Notes under the pieces: model-generated | The model's input: only the letters and a program-made list of their open reading frames with translations | Told to the model about the DNA's origin: nothing | Databases searched by the model: none | Origin: Cyclobacteriaceae bacterium | Lineage (GTDB): Bacteria > Bacteroidota > Bacteroidia > Cytophagales > Cyclobacteriaceae | NCBI GenBank assembly: GCA_025455225.1 | Contig: JALOMY010000148.1 | Span: 1-9,660 of the forward strand | Length of the DNA: 9,660 nucleotides | Reading direction: 5' to 3' | In this document: in pieces, positions 7,345 through 9,660 of the stretch | Layout of the letters: every line of letters starts with the position of its first letter | How positions within the stretch are numbered: position 1 is the first letter of the stretch | Made by a program: the position numbers and the translations under genes

Positions 7345-7411
7345 ACCGGTAAAAGCCGGTTACAATAATGCTATCTGCATATCAAAACCGGCATGACCCG
7401 TGTTAGCCGGT
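7345..7411. repeat. Cluster of CCGG-centred inverted repeats between SOD and SDR genes
   Basis: Four CCGG cores occur within 67 nt. ACCGG (7345-7349) pairs with CCGGT (7356-7360) around a 6-nt loop, and the pairing can be extended with one mismatch. ACCGGC (7387-7392) pairs exactly with GCCGGT (7406-7411) around a 13-nt loop. On the - strand these lie downstream of the SOD stop and upstream of the SDR start. They could form RNA hairpins that end SOD transcription or sit in the SDR leader, or act as DNA-binding sites. No T-run follows on the - strand, so a classic intrinsic terminator is not supported. The rest of the 277-nt gap (7283-7559) shows nothing I recognise; I saw no exact TAnnTTTG box on the - strand. 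Confidence 0.45.
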
Positions 7412-7559
7412 GGGGTGATTGTTGTCAGAGAGCAGGTTGTATTGATGAATAAACAATTCTATTCTTGACCGGGTTATTGCTTTGAAAGACGATGAAGAAG
7501 TTACAAATACTTAACGTATGATATCTGGTAAGTGGAGAAGCAGAAATGAAGTGATTACA

Positions 7560-8306
7560 TTATAAGGAAAGTAACCTTGCCACTTCATCCCAGTTCACCA
7601 CATTCCACCAATTGGCTACATACTCGTTGCGTTTGTTCTGATATTTTAAATAGTAGGCGTGCTCCCAAACATCCAGAGCGAGTAATGGTGTTCCTTTTAA
7701 TTCGGACAAATCCATCAACGGATTGTCCTGATTCGGTGTTGATCCAATCATGAGTTTCCCGTTCGCCTTTACCAGCCAGGCCCAACCAGAACCAAAACGG
7801 CTCATGGCAACTGAGGTGAATTGTTCTTTGAATTTATCAAACGAACCGAATGAACCGGTAAGGGCTTCACCAATTTTGCCGGATGGCACTCCGCCTCCAT
7901 TGGGTTTCATCACCTGCCAGAAGAGATTGTGATTGTAAGCACCACCACCATTGTTACGGGCTTTAGCCGATAGCTTGGAGATGTTGGTAAAGAATTCATT
8001 TTCACTGGAGAAGCTGATCTTTTCATCGGCAATCGCATCGTTTACATTTTTAACGTAAGCCGCATGATGACGATTGTAATGAATGTCCATGGTCATAGCA
8101 TCTATGTTTGGCTCAAGAGCAGCATACTCATAGGGAAGCTTTACCTGGGCAAATGATAAAACACCAGGTTGTAAAGCAGGGTTGTTCTGTATTGGTTTAG
8201 CTGCGCAAGCATCGATGATCATGGAAGAGCCAACCGAACTGATAACTGTTGCCTTTATTGCGGTGTGTACAAACTTTCTACGACTGGTTTTTTTCATGTT
8301 CGGCAT
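7560..8306 (-). CDS. Exported Mn-type Fe/Mn superoxide dismutase with Tat signal (possible lipoprotein)
   Basis: A 248-residue protein that converts superoxide to O2 and H2O2. The N-terminus is a twin-arginine signal: T-S-R-R-K-F-V at 7-13, then a hydrophobic stretch to about 33. C34 in I-I-D-A-C could be a lipobox cysteine (Asp before Ala is unusual); cleavage by signal peptidase I after A-C-A is the alternative. Tat export fits a protein that binds its metal in the cytoplasm. The mature domain has all four metal ligands: H76 (IHYNRHH), H126 (YNHNLFW), D212 and H216 (DVWEHAYY). The outer-sphere pattern is Mn-like: Gly at 122 in G-G-G-A-Y-N-H and Gln at 193 in P-N-Q-D-N-P, rather than the Gln found before the second His in Fe enzymes. 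Cambialistic use cannot be excluded. The start may be M1 or M4. It is divergent from the oxygenase gene. Confidence 0.94.
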   Translation of the reverse strand: MPNMKKTSRRKFVHTAIKATVISSVGSSMIIDACAAKPIQNNPALQPGVLSFAQVKLPYEYAALEPNIDAMTMDIHYNRHHAAYVKNVNDAIADEKISFSSENEFFTNISKLSAKARNNGGGAYNHNLFWQVMKPNGGGVPSGKIGEALTGSFGSFDKFKEQFTSVAMSRFGSGWAWLVKANGKLMIGSTPNQDNPLMDLSELKGTPLLALDVWEHAYYLKYQNKRNEYVANWWNVVNWDEVARLLSL

Positions 8307-8345
8307 GTTAAAAATTAATGTTTAAGAATTTGCATACAGTAGTTG

Positions 8346-8385
8346 CAGCCACGGCTGTCTTACGGAAACGTACGGTAAATTTACC
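8346..8385. promoter_or_regulatory. Palindromes in the divergent SOD/oxygenase promoter region
   Basis: The 119-nt gap between the divergent starts (8307-8425) holds a perfect 12-bp palindrome, GGTAAATTTACC (8374-8385). A 5-bp inverted repeat, CAGCC/GGCTG with a 2-nt spacer (8346-8357), lies nearby. A 7-of-8 match to TAnnTTTG (TACGTTTC on the - strand, 8365-8372) adjoins the palindrome on the SOD side. The arrangement suits one regulator acting on both genes. I cannot assign it to a known regulator: it is not an evident Fur, OxyR or SoxS site. Confidence 0.35.
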
Positions 8386-8425
8386 CAAAAATTATTAGCT
8401 TGCTGTTAACCAAATCCAGCCTATT

Positions 8426-9400
8426 ATGCCAGATATATTATACGATGAAATTCCTTCCCTCGATCTTTCCGATTTTACAAGTGGAGATATGCAGCGGAAA
8501 AGAAAATTTGTCGATAATCTCGGGGCCGCTTATAACAATATTGGTTTTGTAGCCATCAAAAATCATTACCTAACCGATGACTTATCCTCCAGGCTTTATG
8601 ATGTAATCAGGAAATTCTTTGCTTTACCCGATTCGGTTAAGCAGAAATATGAAATACCCGGACTGGCTGGTCAGCGGGGGTATGTGGGTAAGGGAAAGGA
8701 ACATGCGAAAGGAAGAAATACCGGTGACTTGAAAGAATTCTATCATATTGGGCAGGAAGTAGAAGATGACGACCCCATTAAGATTGAATATCCGGCAAAT
8801 GTTTGGCCTGACGAACTGCCTGAGTTTAAGGAAATCGGTCTTGAGGTTTACCGAAGGCTTGAAAACACTGGTGTGCAGATGCTGCGGGCAATTGCTTTGT
8901 ACCTTGGATTGCCTGAAAATTATTTTGATGATAAAGTTCATCATGGTAACAGCATCCTTCGGCCAATACATTATTTCCCGATCGAAAATCCGGAGGGAGT
9001 GCCAGCCGATGCTGTACGGGCAGCTGAACATGGAGATATAAATCTAATTACCCTTCTGATGGGAGCCAGTGCTGATGGATTACAAGTATTGCGAAGAGAT
9101 GGAAAATGGATTCCGATTACCGCATTGCCTGAGCAATTAGTCGTAAATGTGGGTGACATGCTCGAGCGACTTACCAATAAGAAATTAAAATCAACCATAC
9201 ATCGTGTAGTGAATCCACCGCGCGATAAAATGAATACGCCACGGTATTCCATTCCGTTTTTTATGCATCCGCGTAGCGAAATGAGCCTGGCAGCATTGCC
9301 ATCATGCATTGATGCAAAACATCCGAAATTGTGGCCTGATATAACAGCAGGGGAGTTTTTAGATGAAAGGTTGGCCGAAATCGGGTTGAAAAAGAAATAG
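8426..9400 (+). CDS. Isopenicillin N synthase-family 2-oxoglutarate/Fe(II) dioxygenase
   Basis: A 324-residue cytoplasmic non-haem iron oxygenase with the usual family length. The N-terminal DIOX_N-type region starts I-P-S-L-D-L-S-D (9-16) and continues with G-F-V-A-I-K-N-H (40-47). The jelly-roll core carries the iron triad H202-x-D204 in E-H-G-D-I-N-L and H259 in S-T-I-H-R-V-V-N-P-P. R273 and S275 in P-R-Y-S form the R-x-S motif that binds the 2-oxoglutarate carboxylate. The presence of R-x-S alone does not separate 2OG-dependent members from IPNS-like enzymes. The typical core G-L-Q-V-L-R-R-D-G-K-W (218-228) is also present. Bacterial members act on amino acids, peptides or secondary metabolites, and nothing here identifies the substrate. 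No biosynthetic gene cluster surrounds it. The start ATG at 8426 fits the fold and is the first ATG in frame. The chromate transporter follows after 21 nt, which implies co-transcription. Confidence 0.93.
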   Translation: MPDILYDEIPSLDLSDFTSGDMQRKRKFVDNLGAAYNNIGFVAIKNHYLTDDLSSRLYDVIRKFFALPDSVKQKYEIPGLAGQRGYVGKGKEHAKGRNTGDLKEFYHIGQEVEDDDPIKIEYPANVWPDELPEFKEIGLEVYRRLENTGVQMLRAIALYLGLPENYFDDKVHHGNSILRPIHYFPIENPEGVPADAVRAAEHGDINLITLLMGASADGLQVLRRDGKWIPITALPEQLVVNVGDMLERLTNKKLKSTIHRVVNPPRDKMNTPRYSIPFFMHPRSEMSLAALPSCIDAKHPKLWPDITAGEFLDERLAEIGLKKK

Positions 9401-9421
9401 CCCAACGCCAACTGCCCTAAA

Positions 9422-9660
9422 TTGATAACCCGGGTACGATACTATATCTTTTTGAAGGATGTGTTGTGGCTCGCTCTCACTTCCTTCGGGGGCCCCCAGG
9501 CACACCTGGGTCATTTTCAAAAAATTCTGGTCGAGAAGCGAAAGTACCTTTCCGAGCCCGATTTGATGGAGCTGAATTCATTATGCCAGATTCTTCCTGG
9601 TCCCAGTTCCACGCAAACATTGACAGCAGTTGGTTATAAAATTGGTGGCCCTAACCTGGC
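9422..9660 (+). CDS. chrA: Chromate transporter ChrA, N-terminal part (3' partial)
   Basis: The frame is open to the right edge. Its translation has the hallmarks of the N-terminal half of the CHR (chromate ion transporter) family: a first membrane segment ending L-T-S-F-G-G-P-Q-A-H-L-G (19-30, counted from the TTG), a basic stretch V-E-K-R-K-Y-L, and C-Q-I-L-P-G-P-S-S-T-Q (55-65). ChrA proteins sit in the inner membrane and export chromate or, in some cases, carry sulfate-like anions. No ATG is available: the frame is open back to the TAG of the oxygenase (9398-9400), and the only plausible starts are TTG at 9422 and TTG at 9452. I chose 9422 because it retains the conserved-looking R-Y-Y-I-F-L-K-D-V start of the first helix; 9452 would cut into it. 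The position where relatives often have a Met reads GTA here (9434). It is probably translated from the oxygenase mRNA. Confidence 0.85.
   Translation, partial: MITRVRYYIFLKDVLWLALTSFGGPQAHLGHFQKILVEKRKYLSEPDLMELNSLCQILPGPSSTQTLTAVGYKIGGPNL
9488..9510 (+). repeat. GC-rich palindrome and hairpin inside the 5' end of chrA
   Basis: GGGGGCCCCC (9488-9497) is a perfect 10-bp palindrome. It overlaps a perfect 6-bp stem, CCCAGG/CCTGGG, with a 4-nt CACA loop (9495-9510). The two structures share bases 9495-9497 and so compete. Both lie in codons for the conserved G-G-P-Q-A-H-L-G motif, so coding constraint may explain part of it. There is no T-run after the hairpin. Confidence 0.4.

Noticed and set aside
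8971..9411. Open frame of 146 codons on the - strand over the oxygenase 3' end
   Set aside because: It is antisense to the conserved iron-binding core of the oxygenase and resembles no protein family.
1..9660. CRISPR array, tRNA, rRNA, insertion sequence or phage attachment site
   Set aside because: No regularly spaced direct repeats, cloverleaf-like segments, transposase-like coding or terminal repeats were seen.

Overview
The window looks like chromosomal DNA from a member of the Bacteroidota, most likely a Cytophagales-type environmental bacterium. Three things point there: a protein with beta-propeller repeats and a C-terminal type IX secretion (T9SS) sorting domain, a perfect match to the Bacteroidota promoter box TAnnTTTG before ppc, and the general absence of strong Shine-Dalgarno sequences. 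The genus-level guess is inference. I see no transposase, integrase, phage gene, tRNA, rRNA or CRISPR array; this reads as ordinary core and near-core chromosome.

Left part, + strand (1-5126): the 3' two thirds or so of a PorZ-like propeller protein, then recO 32 nt downstream (probably one transcript), then an orphan single-domain CheY-like response regulator, then ppc (phosphoenolpyruvate carboxylase). The ppc upstream region carries a TAnnTTTG box only 3 nt before the ATG, which suggests a leaderless or nearly leaderless mRNA. A LacI-type operator-like palindrome lies about 55 nt further upstream.

Middle, - strand (5250-8306): ppc converges on a two-gene unit read leftwards. This unit is an atypical short-chain dehydrogenase/reductase overlapped by 4 nt (ATGA) with a four-helix membrane protein carrying a DUF6544-like domain. 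Upstream of these, on the same strand, is a superoxide dismutase with a twin-arginine signal peptide, a possible lipobox and Mn-type active-site residues. The gap between the SOD and the SDR contains a cluster of CCGG-centred inverted repeats.

Right part, + strand (8426-9660): divergent from the SOD is an isopenicillin-N-synthase-type 2-oxoglutarate/Fe(II) oxygenase. It is followed in the same reading frame, after one TAG and a 21-nt gap, by the start of a chromate transporter (ChrA) that appears to use a TTG start and runs off the window. The divergent SOD/oxygenase promoter region holds a perfect 12-bp palindrome.

Functionally the window mixes envelope/secretion (PorZ-like), DNA repair (RecO), anaplerosis (PEPC) and a loose group of redox or metal-related genes (exported SOD, Fe(II) oxygenase, ChrA). 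I did not find convincing evidence for a wholly new biological system. The least explained item is the SDR plus DUF6544 membrane-protein pair.
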